From Rothia endophytica (lineage in GTDB: Bacteria > Actinomycetota > Actinomycetes > Actinomycetales > Micrococcaceae), in the NCBI RefSeq assembly GCF_928381505.1, contig NZ_CAKMSJ010000003.1, positions 62,001 to 126,000 on the forward strand: DNA of 64,000 nt, read 5' to 3'. Below the pieces are notes generated by a model. It did no database searches and had not been told where the DNA came from. It worked only from the letters and a program-made list of their open reading frames with translations. Numbering within the stretch: the stretch's first letter is position 1; every line of letters starts with the position of its first letter. A program made the translations under genes and the position numbers. Positions 32,486 to 40,243 of the stretch are shown in pieces.

Positions 32486-32713
32486 GAGGCTTCTCATGCA
32501 GGAGAGCTTTGGGCGGAGCAAGCTCACAGTTTGCCTGCTGGCTCGATGAAGCACACTTTTCCGAGCGCGCGAGGAATCAAAAAGCGTGCAGAATCAGCCG
32601 AGCCTGCAAGGCTGGGCGTGAATTGCCTTTGTGAGCTCGCGAACCGAGGCAAGAGGGTCAGTAGGCAAACTGTGAGCTTGCAAAGCCCTACAAAGCATCT
32701 TTGAAGAAGCCTT
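32486..32713. repeat. intergenic repeat with terminal inverted repeats, copy 2 (228 bp)
   Basis: Starts GAGGCTTCT (32486) and ends GAAGAAGCCTT (32703-32713), flanked by TAC on both sides. Interior inverted pairs include GCTCACAGTTTGCCT (from 32510 on) against AGGCAAACTGTGAGC (about 32663-32677). The segment from GGCTGGGCGTGAATTGCC to GGCAAGAGGGTC matches copy 1 at 16568-16712 closely. It fills most of the 408-bp gap between the ABC permease and the sensor kinase. Confidence 0.7.
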
Positions 32714-32731
32714 TACCTTGGGGAGATACCA

Positions 32732-34120
32732 GTGCGCAATAAGCGGGAGCCTAAGACTCTACCCACCGGCCAGAGTGTGCAGACGGTAACGGTGCTGATG
32801 GTGCTGCGTATCAGCCTGCACGTGATGTTTGCCTTCCTGGTTCTTTTTGGCACGGCAGCCGCCCTGCTATCTGAGGCTCCGGCGGCCAGGCACACAGCGG
32901 TAGCGGCGCTTTCCCTAGCTCTGGGCGGGGTCTACCTTTGGGGTACAGTCTTTGAGAATCGCCTGGGTCTGCCCTCAAATCTGCACCAGGTCTTTAGCCG
33001 TGCCGGGGCGTCCGCCCCCTACCGCCCTGAACAAACCGGCACACCTCTGCCGGTGGCTCTCTGGTTGAGCTGTATCACCCTGCTCTGGCTGGCATTAATG
33101 CTGCTGAGTAGCTCTTTCACCTGGGTCGTTTTCCCCATTATGTTTCTTTATCTGCACCTCTTGCGCCCGGTCAGGAGTGTATTGGCCACGCTTCTGCTCT
33201 GTTGCCTAGCGGTGGCTCTGCCTTTGGTGGGCCCTGCCGGTTTTGGGCTGAGCGCGGTGCTTCATGATGGTGTTGCCCCGGGCTACCTGATCGGTCCCAC
33301 CTTGGGCGCTCTGCTTGCTATCGTCATTTCTTTTACCTACCGCGCTCTGCGGGAGGACGCCGCCCACCAGTACCGACTAGCAGAGCGGCTACGGGCGGTT
33401 CAGGCGCAGCTGGTGCAGCAACAGTACAGTGCTGGCAAGGTAGAAGAGCGTGAGCGTCTGGCACGAGAAATTCATGACACCCTAGCCCAGGGGCTGTCTT
33501 CCATCGTGCTGGTATCACGGGCGGCAGAGCGCTCCCTGCAGGAGGGAGACCGGGCGCGGGCGTCCGAGCAGCTGAGCATCATTAGCGCCAGCGCGTCAGA
33601 GAACCTAGCGGAGGCACGCCGTTTCATCAAAGATTTGTCCTCCCCCGCCCTGGACGATTCCCTCGTCTCTGCTCTGCAACGGCTAGCTACCACCACAGCC
33701 GAGTCCCGGCGAGCGCTGGGCAAGAGCCAGCCGGGCGCTGAGCACTTTGTCTGCACCTTCACCTTTGAGGGTAACGAGGACGCCGCCCGGCAGCTCCCTT
33801 CGCAGGTGGCGGCTGCGGTGATGCGGTGTGCTCAGGGTGCTTTGGCTAACGTGGTCGCGCATTCGCAGGCAACCCGAAGCGCGCTGACGCTGACGCTGTG
33901 GCCTGAGAAAGTTATTCTAGATGTACTGGATAATGGGCGGGGCTTTGACCCCGGAGCTGCTGAGAGCCGCACCCCATCAACAGAAGGCCATACCGGCTTC
34001 GGCTTAACCGCCATGCACAACCGGGTGCAGGCACTAGGTGGCTCCCTTGAACTCGAAAGCGGCACCGGAGGCACTGCCCTCACCGTCTCCTTTCCTTTAT
34101 ACCTTCAGGAGAAAGCATGA
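32732..34120 (+). CDS. sensor histidine kinase (NarX/LiaS class, HisKA_3)
   Basis: 462 aa, GTG start with GGGGAG upstream. Six hydrophobic helices, roughly residues 18-205. The HisKA_3 box is ERERLAREIHDTLAQGL with phospho-His at about 247. The HATPase part has N-box AQGALANVVAHSQAT, G1 LDNGRGFDPG and GFGLTAMHNRV. The stop overlaps the start of the response regulator (ATGA). The pair faces the MacB/FtsX-type ABC genes across a repeat element, a layout common in envelope-stress and antimicrobial-peptide sensing. Confidence 0.9.
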   Translation: MRNKREPKTLPTGQSVQTVTVLMVLRISLHVMFAFLVLFGTAAALLSEAPAARHTAVAALSLALGGVYLWGTVFENRLGLPSNLHQVFSRAGASAPYRPEQTGTPLPVALWLSCITLLWLALMLLSSSFTWVVFPIMFLYLHLLRPVRSVLATLLLCCLAVALPLVGPAGFGLSAVLHDGVAPGYLIGPTLGALLAIVISFTYRALREDAAHQYRLAERLRAVQAQLVQQQYSAGKVEERERLAREIHDTLAQGLSSIVLVSRAAERSLQEGDRARASEQLSIISASASENLAEARRFIKDLSSPALDDSLVSALQRLATTTAESRRALGKSQPGAEHFVCTFTFEGNEDAARQLPSQVAAAVMRCAQGALANVVAHSQATRSALTLTLWPEKVILDVLDNGRGFDPGAAESRTPSTEGHTGFGLTAMHNRVQALGGSLELESGTGGTALTVSFPLYLQEKA

Positions 34121-34746
34121 CCATACGTGTTTTATTGGTTGATGACCATCCCGTAGTACGGGCTGGACTGCGAGCCATGTTTGAGGAATTTGAGAACATC
34201 ACGGTGGTCGCTGAGGCAGCAGACGGCGGTGCGGCGCTAGCTGAAGTAGCCCGTTTTGCAGAGCAGGGGCACCCGTTGGATGCCGTAGTCATGGACCTAC
34301 AGATGAAGCCGGTGGACGGTATCGTCGCTACCCGCTCTATCACCGAGCAGTTCCGCACCCCGGTGCTGGTTCTCACCACCTTTGATACCCAGAGCGATAT
34401 TGTGGCGGCGGTTGAGGCGGGGGCGCTGGGCTACCTGCTGAAGGACGCCCCGCCCGAGCAAGTGCAGGCTGCAGTAGTGGCAACAGCAGAAGGCCGTCGC
34501 ACCCTCTCCCCCGATATCGCAGCTACTCTCATGGACCGTATGCACCGGCCGGTCATTACCCTTTCCAAGAGGGAAACCGAGATTCTTGCCTTGCTGGCGA
34601 CGGGGGCAACCAACCGTGAGATGGCGCAGCGGCTCTTTATTTCAGAATCAACGGTTAAAACCCACCTAGTGCACATTTACTCCAAGCTGGGCGTTGATAA
34701 CCGCACGGCGGCTGTGGCAACCGCCCGCGCTGAGAACCTGCTCTAG
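34117..34746 (+). CDS. NarL/LiaR-type response regulator
   Basis: 209 aa. Receiver: DDHP (residues 9-12), phospho-Asp in AVVMDLQMKP (about 59), Lys in YLLKDAPP. DNA-binding LuxR domain LSKRETEILALLATGATNREMAQ (two adjacent pieces), recognition helix SESTVKTHLVHIYSKLGV. Translationally coupled to the kinase. The likely target is the divergent ABC exporter; not proven. Confidence 0.92.
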   Translation: MTIRVLLVDDHPVVRAGLRAMFEEFENITVVAEAADGGAALAEVARFAEQGHPLDAVVMDLQMKPVDGIVATRSITEQFRTPVLVLTTFDTQSDIVAAVEAGALGYLLKDAPPEQVQAAVVATAEGRRTLSPDIAATLMDRMHRPVITLSKRETEILALLATGATNREMAQRLFISESTVKTHLVHIYSKLGVDNRTAAVATARAENLL

Positions 34747-34766
34747 CTCGGGCCGCCTTTCCCGAG
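34747..34766. terminator. short hairpin between convergent genes
   Basis: CTCGGG (34747-34752) / CCCGAG (34761-34766), 8-base loop, directly after the response-regulator stop and before the end of the next gene on minus. No U-run. Confidence 0.4.
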
Positions 34767-34781
34767 GGTCAAGTAAAGAGG

Positions 34782-35270
34782 TTAGGCAGAGGCCAGCTCT
34801 GCCTTTTCTGCCAGAGCCCGGCCCAGGAGTTCTTCTGCGGCTTCGATATGCTGAACCACGGTCTGCACCCTGCGGGAGACCACGATTTCACGGTCACAGC
34901 TTTGCTCACAGGTGCCCGCGCACCGTGTCATGGCTAGAGCTTCAGCGCAGAGCGCCAGGGAGTTACCCGCCTTTGAAAGTGAGCGGTGCAGGTCTGAATA
35001 AACCCCGGTGGGGGACGCCGGCACGTCGGTACCGCTACTGGGTGCAATGCTCTGAGCTTGGGCCGCAACAGATCGAACCCTGGGCAATAGGTCTGCCAGG
35101 TCGTTGGCAACCGGGATGAGGTGTTCGAGGGTATCCGTAGCGGGCATACGCTCAAGGATTTGGTGAAAACGGTCTAGCCCGCGCACAAAGCGGTCATGGG
35201 CCCTGCGCCAGAGGCCGGTGCCGAGCTCGGCGTCATCGCGGCGTGACTGCAGAAAATCTTTGATACCCAA
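34782..35270 (-). CDS. small helical protein with C-x3-C-x3-C motif, possibly iron regulated
   Basis: 162 aa from TTG at 35270, which follows GAGAGGAG by seven bases; a TTG at 35297 is the alternative. The protein appears all-helical. Near residue 110 it has RCAGTCEQSCDRE, three Cys each four apart, preceded by another Cys (LCAEALAM). This could bind a metal or cluster. A 20-bp palindrome like a DtxR/IdeR box lies about 36-55 bp upstream. Family not recognised; function unknown. Confidence 0.65.
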   Translation of the reverse strand: MGIKDFLQSRRDDAELGTGLWRRAHDRFVRGLDRFHQILERMPATDTLEHLIPVANDLADLLPRVRSVAAQAQSIAPSSGTDVPASPTGVYSDLHRSLSKAGNSLALCAEALAMTRCAGTCEQSCDREIVVSRRVQTVVQHIEAAEELLGRALAEKAELASA

Positions 35271-35305
35271 GGCGCAGCTCCTCTCGTCGTCCCTCAACAG
35301 GTGTC

Positions 35306-35325
35306 TTCTTAGGTTACCCTAAGAA
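35306..35325 (-). promoter_or_regulatory. palindrome resembling a DtxR/IdeR iron box
   Basis: TTCTTAGG-TTAC-CCTAAGAA, perfect 8-bp arms. Aligned with the IdeR/DtxR consensus TTAGGTTAGSCTAACCTAA it keeps TTAGGTTA and CTAA (14 of 19 positions). It sits where an operator for the 162-aa protein gene would be. It also overlaps the U-run of the preceding terminator (minus). Confidence 0.5.
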
Positions 35326-35327
35326 AA

Positions 35328-35360
35328 CTGCCGGAGCTGCCCTTTAGGCAACTCCGGCAG
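35328..35360 (-). terminator. terminator after the ybdD-like gene
   Basis: CTGCCGGAGCTGCC / GGCAACTCCGGCAG, 14-bp stem with one mismatch, followed on minus by TTTTC. It ends the cstA-ybdD transcript. Confidence 0.85.
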
Positions 35361-35375
35361 ACTTCTTTGTGCACT

Positions 35376-35570
35376 CTAGCAGCAGCGGGTGCCCGGGTTC
35401 TTTTCCATGCGGTCGGTGTGATCACGCCAGAACTCGCGTTCGGTCATGGGCGGGTGTTCACAGCCGGTGGCACGGTGGTGGGCCAGGTACTTTTGGTACT
35501 TGTCAGCACCCAGCACACCGTTAGCCAGCCAGCGCGCTCGGGAGAAGAAATCACGCAGTGACATATTCAC
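35376..35570 (-). CDS. YbdD/YjiX family small protein
   Basis: 64 aa, the family's normal size. Characteristic sequence: YQKYLAHHRATGCEHPPMTEREFWRD, read as two stretches with the conserved HP and REFW. C-terminus ends in RCC. In E. coli the homologues YjiX and YbdD are encoded next to BtsT and CstA and are needed for pyruvate uptake by them. Here the gene follows cstA by eight bases, so it should have the same role. Confidence 0.88.
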   Translation of the reverse strand: MNMSLRDFFSRARWLANGVLGADKYQKYLAHHRATGCEHPPMTEREFWRDHTDRMEKNPGTRCC

Positions 35571-35578
35571 CTGCTTCG

Positions 35579-37861
35579 CTAGTGCTCACGGTGCCCGGCT
35601 GAGCCCGAGATTTGATCAGGGTACTTGGCGTAGAATCTCTTCCATTCCTGCTCAAGTTCCTTCTCGGGAGCCGTAGCCAGCATGCCGGCAGGGGCGTAAA
35701 TCTTGGACTCAATGTAGGGGTTCTCGTTGGTTTGCTGAGCATGCCCATTCTTCGCCTTGAATACCTCAATGACAGCGGTAGTCACCACGATCAGGGTCAG
35801 CACGACGAAGAGGATAGAGAGGGAGCCCTGCACGAAGGTGTTGCGAACAACCGCGTCCATGGCTTCGGGGGTTGCGGCTGCGCCCAGGGAGGTCTCACCT
35901 GCAGCAATTGCATCCTTGTAGCGGAAGTGGTTAGCCCAGTAGCCCACGGCAGGGTTAGAGGAGAAGATCTTCTGGTAGGAGCCCACCACGGTAACGACCA
36001 GGTCAAAGACCAGCGGCACGGCGATAATCCAGAGGTACTTGAACTTACCCTTGTTAGCGGCGATAGCCAGGCAGACCGCCAGAGCGACCGCAGCCAGCAG
36101 CTGGTTAGCGATACCGAAGAGCGGGTAGAAGGTGTTGATACCACCCAGCGGGTCGGTCACACCAAGAATCAGGATGCTACCCCAACCAGCGACCATCACG
36201 GCGGTGGTAATCCAGGCACCGGTACGCCAGTTGTGATCCTTGAATTTAGGGAAGAAGTTGCCCAGGGTATCTGAGAGCATGAAGCGAGCCACGCGGGTAC
36301 CGGCGTCCACAGCGGTCAGAATGAAGAGAGCCTCAAACATGATGGCGAAGTGGTACCAGAAGCTGGTGAGCTCAAACCAGGGAATCATCTTGTTCAGGAT
36401 CAGCGCCATGCCAACCGCCAGGGTGGGGGCACCACCGGTACGGGAAACAATGGACTGCTCACCCACGGCGTCTGCAGTGGACTGAAGGATTTCGGGGGTG
36501 ACGTTCACCCCGGTCAGGCCCAGGGAGTTGACGAAAAGCGCAGCCGATTCAACGGTGCCGCCGGTGACACCGGCTGCCGAGTTCATGGCGAAGTAGATAC
36601 CGCGGTCGATGGTTACGGCTGCAACCAGCGCCATGATAGCCACGAAGGACTCCATGAGCATGCCACCGTAACCGATGAAACGGGTCTGACGTTCTTTTTC
36701 AACCATCTTGGGGGTGGTGCCCGATGCGATGAGAGCGTGGAAGCCTGACAGGGCGCCACAAGCGATGGTCACGAAGAGGAAGGGGAAGAGGGAGCCTGAC
36801 CACACCGGGCCGTCCGCACGGGAGGCGAACTCGCTGACCGCGGGAACGGTGATTTCGGGGCGGACCACGATGATGCCGACTGCTAACAGGATGATGGTGC
36901 CCACCTTCATGAAGGTGGAGAGGTAGTCACGGGGTGCTAGCAGCAGCCAGACCGGCAGAACGGCGGCAATAAAGCCGTAGATGATGACAGCCCAGGCCAG
37001 GGTGACGCGGTCCAACGTAAGATACTGCACGCCCCATTCGGTGTTGCTAACCAGGCCACCACCGATGATGGCTGCCATGAGCAAAATGAAGCCAAGGATA
37101 GAGATTTCGCCGACTTTACCGGGGCGGATGTAGCGCAGGTAAACACCCATGAAGAGCGCGATGGGGATGGTCATACCCACGGAGAAAACACCCCAGGGCG
37201 ATTCGCCCAGGGCGTTCACCACAACCAGGGCCAGGATGGCGGTAATGATGATCATGATGGCGAGGGTTGCCAGAATAGCGGCGTAACCACCAACGGTTCC
37301 TAGTTCTTCCTTAGCCATCTGGCCCAGGGAACGCCCACCGCGGCGCATGGAGAAGAAGAGAACCAGGTAGTCCTGAACAGCACCGGCGAAAATAACGCCC
37401 ACAATGATCCAGATAGTGCCCGGCAAGAAGCCCATCTGCGCTGCCAGCACGGGGCCAACCAGAGGGCCAGCGCCCGCGATAGCTGCGAAGTGGTGGCCGT
37501 AGAGCACCCGGCGGTCAGTGGCCGCGTAGTCCTTACCGTCCGCGTCGTACTCCGCTGGGGTTGCGCGGCGGTCATCGGGCTGAGTCAGTTTGGCTTCAAT
37601 GAAGCGGGCGTAAAAACGGTAACCTATCAGGTAGCTACAGACCGCTGCGAAAACAAACCAAATGGCGTTCACAGTTTCGCCGCGGAAGATAGCGATCATG
37701 GACCAGCTGACCGCACCAACAATAGCGATGGCAGCCCAGATAGCTATTTTCTTGGGCGTCCACGTGACATGATCTGTTTCTAGCTTGTCGGTGTCGACGT
37801 AAGCCGCCGGCCGCTCGTTATCAATAGTTGATGGGGAGTGAGCTTCCACAAGAATCTCCAT
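35579..37861 (-). CDS. cstA: carbon starvation protein CstA, probable pyruvate transporter
   Basis: 760 aa inner-membrane protein with about 16-18 hydrophobic helices. The N-terminal CstA signature YGHHFAAIAGAGPLVGPVLAAQMG is visible (in parts), as are FSMRRGGRSLG and IACGALSGFHALIASGTTPK. The C-terminal polar tail resembles other actinobacterial CstA proteins. Homologues are proton-coupled pyruvate (and peptide) importers induced on carbon limitation. Followed by the ybdD-like gene. An AATGTG-N8-CACATT element upstream may be a CRP-type site. Confidence 0.93.
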   Translation of the reverse strand: MEILVEAHSPSTIDNERPAAYVDTDKLETDHVTWTPKKIAIWAAIAIVGAVSWSMIAIFRGETVNAIWFVFAAVCSYLIGYRFYARFIEAKLTQPDDRRATPAEYDADGKDYAATDRRVLYGHHFAAIAGAGPLVGPVLAAQMGFLPGTIWIIVGVIFAGAVQDYLVLFFSMRRGGRSLGQMAKEELGTVGGYAAILATLAIMIIITAILALVVVNALGESPWGVFSVGMTIPIALFMGVYLRYIRPGKVGEISILGFILLMAAIIGGGLVSNTEWGVQYLTLDRVTLAWAVIIYGFIAAVLPVWLLLAPRDYLSTFMKVGTIILLAVGIIVVRPEITVPAVSEFASRADGPVWSGSLFPFLFVTIACGALSGFHALIASGTTPKMVEKERQTRFIGYGGMLMESFVAIMALVAAVTIDRGIYFAMNSAAGVTGGTVESAALFVNSLGLTGVNVTPEILQSTADAVGEQSIVSRTGGAPTLAVGMALILNKMIPWFELTSFWYHFAIMFEALFILTAVDAGTRVARFMLSDTLGNFFPKFKDHNWRTGAWITTAVMVAGWGSILILGVTDPLGGINTFYPLFGIANQLLAAVALAVCLAIAANKGKFKYLWIIAVPLVFDLVVTVVGSYQKIFSSNPAVGYWANHFRYKDAIAAGETSLGAAATPEAMDAVVRNTFVQGSLSILFVVLTLIVVTTAVIEVFKAKNGHAQQTNENPYIESKIYAPAGMLATAPEKELEQEWKRFYAKYPDQISGSAGHREH

Positions 37862-37889
37862 ACTGTGTGCCCGGTGTGTGACCGAGAAT

Positions 37890-37909
37890 AATGTGCGTAC
37901 TCACACATT
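37890..37909 (-). promoter_or_regulatory. possible CRP/GlxR-type site upstream of cstA
   Basis: AATGTG (37890-37895), 8 bp, CACATT (37904-37909), starting 29 bp before the cstA ATG. The outer bases fit the TGTGA-N6-TCACA class, but the inner A and T are not conserved. cstA is under CRP-family control in E. coli and Corynebacterium, which is why I list it. Confidence 0.35.
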
Positions 37910-37976
37910 AGACCTGTCTCACATTTTTCTCCATTTTTGAACCGTGTGTGACAAAGAGTTTCCTCGGCTCAGACCT

Positions 37977-38969
37977 TTAGGGCACCAGCAGGATTTTGCC
38001 GGCGTGCTCCCCGGAGTCAAAGTAGGTGTGAGCAGCCGCCGCGTCATCAAGGGGGAAGGTGCAGTCCAGGTGGGGTGAAATTACCCCACTTTCCAGCAGG
38101 GGCCAGGTGATACGTCCAACCCCAGCAACGATGGCGGCCTTATTCGCTGAGCTACGCGTGCGCAGGGAGGTGGCATGGACGCTGAGCCGCCGGGAAAGCA
38201 TGTAGCCCAGATTAATATTCCCTTCATTCCCACCCTGCAGGCCAATAATCACCAGCGAACCGTCTACAGCCAGGGTCTTGAGATTATCGTCCAGGTAAGA
38301 GCCACCCACCACGTCCAAGATGACATCCGCTCCCCTACCCTCGGTTAGCTCTAGTGCCACCTCACGAAAATTTTGGGTGCGATAGTTGATGGGCTCAGCA
38401 CCTAGCTGCTTGATGCGCTCGCACTTTTTGTCGCTGCCAGCAGTCGCTAGAACCCGCAACCCTAGAGCTTGCGCTAGTTGGATAGCGTGGGAGCCGATCC
38501 CCCCGGTCCCGCCGTGAATCAACAGGGTGCGCCCGGCGTTATCATCAGCGCTCTCGCTCACACCACAGGTCATCACTAAATTGGAGTAGACGGTAGCCGC
38601 AACCTCCGGCAAGCCAGCGGCTTCTACCAGGCTGACGCCCTTGGGTACCGGCAGGGTGTGGTCATAGTTCACGGCAACACATTCGGCATAGCCTCCGGAA
38701 GCCAGCAGTGCTACCCGCTCCTGGCCCAGCAGCTCTTCCGGAACCCCGTGGCCCACTTCAACCACGGTGCCTGACACCTCCAGTCCGTAGATATCACTTT
38801 CGCCCGGTGGGGGTGGATAAAACCCTCGGCGCTGCATCACGTCGGCCCGGTTAATGCCGCTAGCAGCAACCTTGAGTACCACTTGCCCCTGCTCAGCAGC
38901 GGGTTGGGGTGCGTCACTCACTACCAGAACCTCTGGCCCACCGTGATCTATTTCCCGTATTGCACGCAT
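37977..38969 (-). CDS. NAD(P)H quinone oxidoreductase (medium-chain reductase, PIG3 type)
   Basis: 330 aa. N-terminal GroES-like domain (SGINRADVMQRRGFYPPPP, typical of the PIG3 quinone reductases) with no zinc ligands. Rossmann domain with IHGGTGGIGSHAIQLAQALG (in parts) at about residue 150. AAAHTYFDSGEHAGKILL at the C-terminus is also family-typical. ATG preceded by AAGGAG. Stands alone between cstA and the tRNA-Ser genes. Confidence 0.88.
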   Translation of the reverse strand: MRAIREIDHGGPEVLVVSDAPQPAAEQGQVVLKVAASGINRADVMQRRGFYPPPPGESDIYGLEVSGTVVEVGHGVPEELLGQERVALLASGGYAECVAVNYDHTLPVPKGVSLVEAAGLPEVAATVYSNLVMTCGVSESADDNAGRTLLIHGGTGGIGSHAIQLAQALGLRVLATAGSDKKCERIKQLGAEPINYRTQNFREVALELTEGRGADVILDVVGGSYLDDNLKTLAVDGSLVIIGLQGGNEGNINLGYMLSRRLSVHATSLRTRSSANKAAIVAGVGRITWPLLESGVISPHLDCTFPLDDAAAAHTYFDSGEHAGKILLVP

Positions 38970-39030
38970 ACTTGCTCCTTAGTTTTCTCTTACCCCACTC
39001 TAACGAGAGTGAGCACACACCGGTTATGTT

Positions 39031-39058
39031 TTGCAAAGTTATGCTGGGTGTGTAGTAT
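39031..39058 (+). promoter_or_regulatory. promoter of tRNA-Ser (TGA)
   Basis: TTGCAA (39031-39036), 16-bp spacer, TAGTAT (39053-39058), about 22 bp before the mature tRNA. Same -10 hexamer as the other two tRNA-Ser promoters. Confidence 0.65.
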
Positions 39059-39079
39059 TGTTTGAGTGCTCAGCACGCT

Positions 39080-39167
39080 GGATGGTTGTCCGAGCGGCCG
39101 AAGGAGCTGGTCTTGAAAACCAGTAGGCGGCAACCCCGTCTCGTGGGTTCAAATCCCACACCATCCG
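39080..39167 (+). tRNA. tRNA-Ser (anticodon TGA)
   Basis: Class II tRNA of 88 nt: acceptor GGATGGT/ACCATCC, anticodon stem-loop CTGGT CTTGAAA ACCAG, long variable arm TAGGCGGCAACCCCGTCTC, T-arm GTGGG TTCAAAT CCCAC, discriminator G. CCA is not encoded. Confidence 0.95.
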
Positions 39168-39173
39168 CAAGCT

Positions 39174-39205
39174 AAAGCCCCGCTTCGAAAGAAGCGGGGC
39201 TTTTT
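39174..39205 (+). terminator. terminator after tRNA-Ser (TGA)
   Basis: 13-bp perfect stem AAAGCCCCGCTTC / GAAGCGGGGCTTT with GAAA loop and a five-T run. Confidence 0.93.
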
Positions 39206-39367
39206 GTATGCCCTCTGGGCTCGCACAGGGCTGGCAGGCGGTGAAGTAATGTTCAGGAAAAATGTTCACGTTCTGCCCCGGTACTAGTCACCGGATAACT
39301 GCTGATTTCTGTGCAAACATACTCAGCCCCATAGCCGAGATGAAGACGCCAAATACCGCGCAGCGTT

Positions 39368-39396
39368 TTGACCCTTGCTCTTTTTGCGGCTAGTAT
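39368..39396 (+). promoter_or_regulatory. promoter of tRNA-Ser (GCT)
   Basis: TTGACC (39368-39373), exactly 17 bp, TAGTAT (39391-39396). The rest of the 284-bp gap between the two tRNA genes holds no gene that I can support. Confidence 0.75.
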
Positions 39397-39451
39397 TGGG
39401 GGAGCTGTGGTGCTGAAAGCAACGTTGACGAGCTGGATGCACAAGCTACAT

Positions 39452-39543
39452 GGAGACGTGCCAGAGCGGCCGAATGGACTTCACTGCTAATGAAGGGTCG
39501 GGATTAAACTCGACCGGGGGTTCAAATCCCCCCGTCTCCGCCA
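39452..39543 (+). tRNA. tRNA-Ser (anticodon GCT)
   Basis: Class II tRNA: acceptor GGAGACG/CGTCTCC, anticodon stem-loop CTTCA CTGCTAA TGAAG, long variable arm, T-arm CGGGGG TTCAAAT CCCCCCG region, discriminator G and encoded CCA (39541-39543). Confidence 0.95.
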
Positions 39544-39550
39544 ATCAGGA

Positions 39551-39595
39551 AAAACCCTGTCTAACTTAGTGAAACCTAGGTTAGACAGGGTTTTT
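39551..39595 (+). terminator. terminator after tRNA-Ser (GCT)
   Basis: 15-bp stem AAAACCCTGTCTAAC / GTTAGACAGGGTTTT with an inner CTAG-type extension, then a T-run. Confidence 0.9.
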
Positions 39596-39666
39596 CTGTA
39601 CCGGGGCAAGGTCTTTTCCCCTCGCGGTATTTAGTGGCGGTATTTAGTGAGAGACTGAGCAGCCGA

Positions 39667-40194
39667 TTAGAAGGACTTAAAGGCTTTGAGGAAGGCGGAG
39701 CCGGTTGTGAGTTCGGACCAATCGTCAAAAACATCAAAAACAGCTACCGATGATGGAGAGAAGCCGTGCGAAGCGTCCATGAGAGCCTCATAGTCAGAAT
39801 CGGGGCGCGCAAGTTCCAGGGCTGCGTCCTGCACACCGGGTAGGTGCGCTACCAGCATGAGTGCCTGCACCCCCTGAGGCGCTCGATTAACCGTTGAGAC
39901 CAAAGCGGATGCCGGGGCGTTGTAGAGCCGCTCATCCAAGCTAGCGGTGGGGGCTTTCTCCCCCAACGCTTCAGAAACCCAGGTGGTGGTCTGCCGAGTG
40001 CGCAAAGCCGCTGAGCTCACCAGCATCTCGGCCACAAACCCCTGCTGCACCAGCCATTGCCCTGCTCTCGATGCCTGTTCATGCCCGCGGCGGGTCAGGG
40101 GGCGGTTAAAATCATCCAGCCCCCAGTCTGCCTCTGCGTGGCGCATAATAATCAGTGTTTTAGCGTCGTGACGCGGTAGAGAAAACTCGCTCAT
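39667..40194 (-). CDS. SixA-type phosphohistidine phosphatase
   Basis: 175 aa histidine phosphatase. The RHG-type catalytic motif is LIIMRHAEADWG near residue 14; LVSSAALRTRQTT and LMLVAHLPGVQ supply the second His and the phosphate-binding residues. Chosen ATG 40194 has GGGGG upstream and places RHA as in SixA proteins; the frame continues to 40239 with a basic extension. SixA dephosphorylates phosphohistidine on proteins such as HPr-like NPr; the target here is unknown. Confidence 0.82.
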   Translation of the reverse strand: MSEFSLPRHDAKTLIIMRHAEADWGLDDFNRPLTRRGHEQASRAGQWLVQQGFVAEMLVSSAALRTRQTTTWVSEALGEKAPTASLDERLYNAPASALVSTVNRAPQGVQALMLVAHLPGVQDAALELARPDSDYEALMDASHGFSPSSVAVFDVFDDWSELTTGSAFLKAFKSF

Positions 40195-40208
40195 AACCCC
40201 CAGTGTAA

Positions 40209-40232
40209 CGCGCCGCCGGGGCAGGCGGCGCG
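40209..40232 (-). terminator. GC-rich hairpin after the BCCT gene
   Basis: Perfect 9-bp stem CGCGCCGCC (40209-40217) / GGCGGCGCG (40224-40232), loop GGGGCA. No U-run on minus; possibly a processing hairpin between the BCCT and sixA genes. Confidence 0.55.
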
Positions 40233-40243
40233 AGAGCACCTAG

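Noticed and set aside
31812..32549. 245-codon plus-strand ORF opposite the FtsX-type permease
   Set aside because: Composition is that of a shadow frame, and it runs from inside the permease gene into the repeat element.
35612..36274. 220-codon plus-strand ORF opposite cstA
   Set aside because: Antisense to a well-supported membrane protein gene; no domain, no ribosome site.
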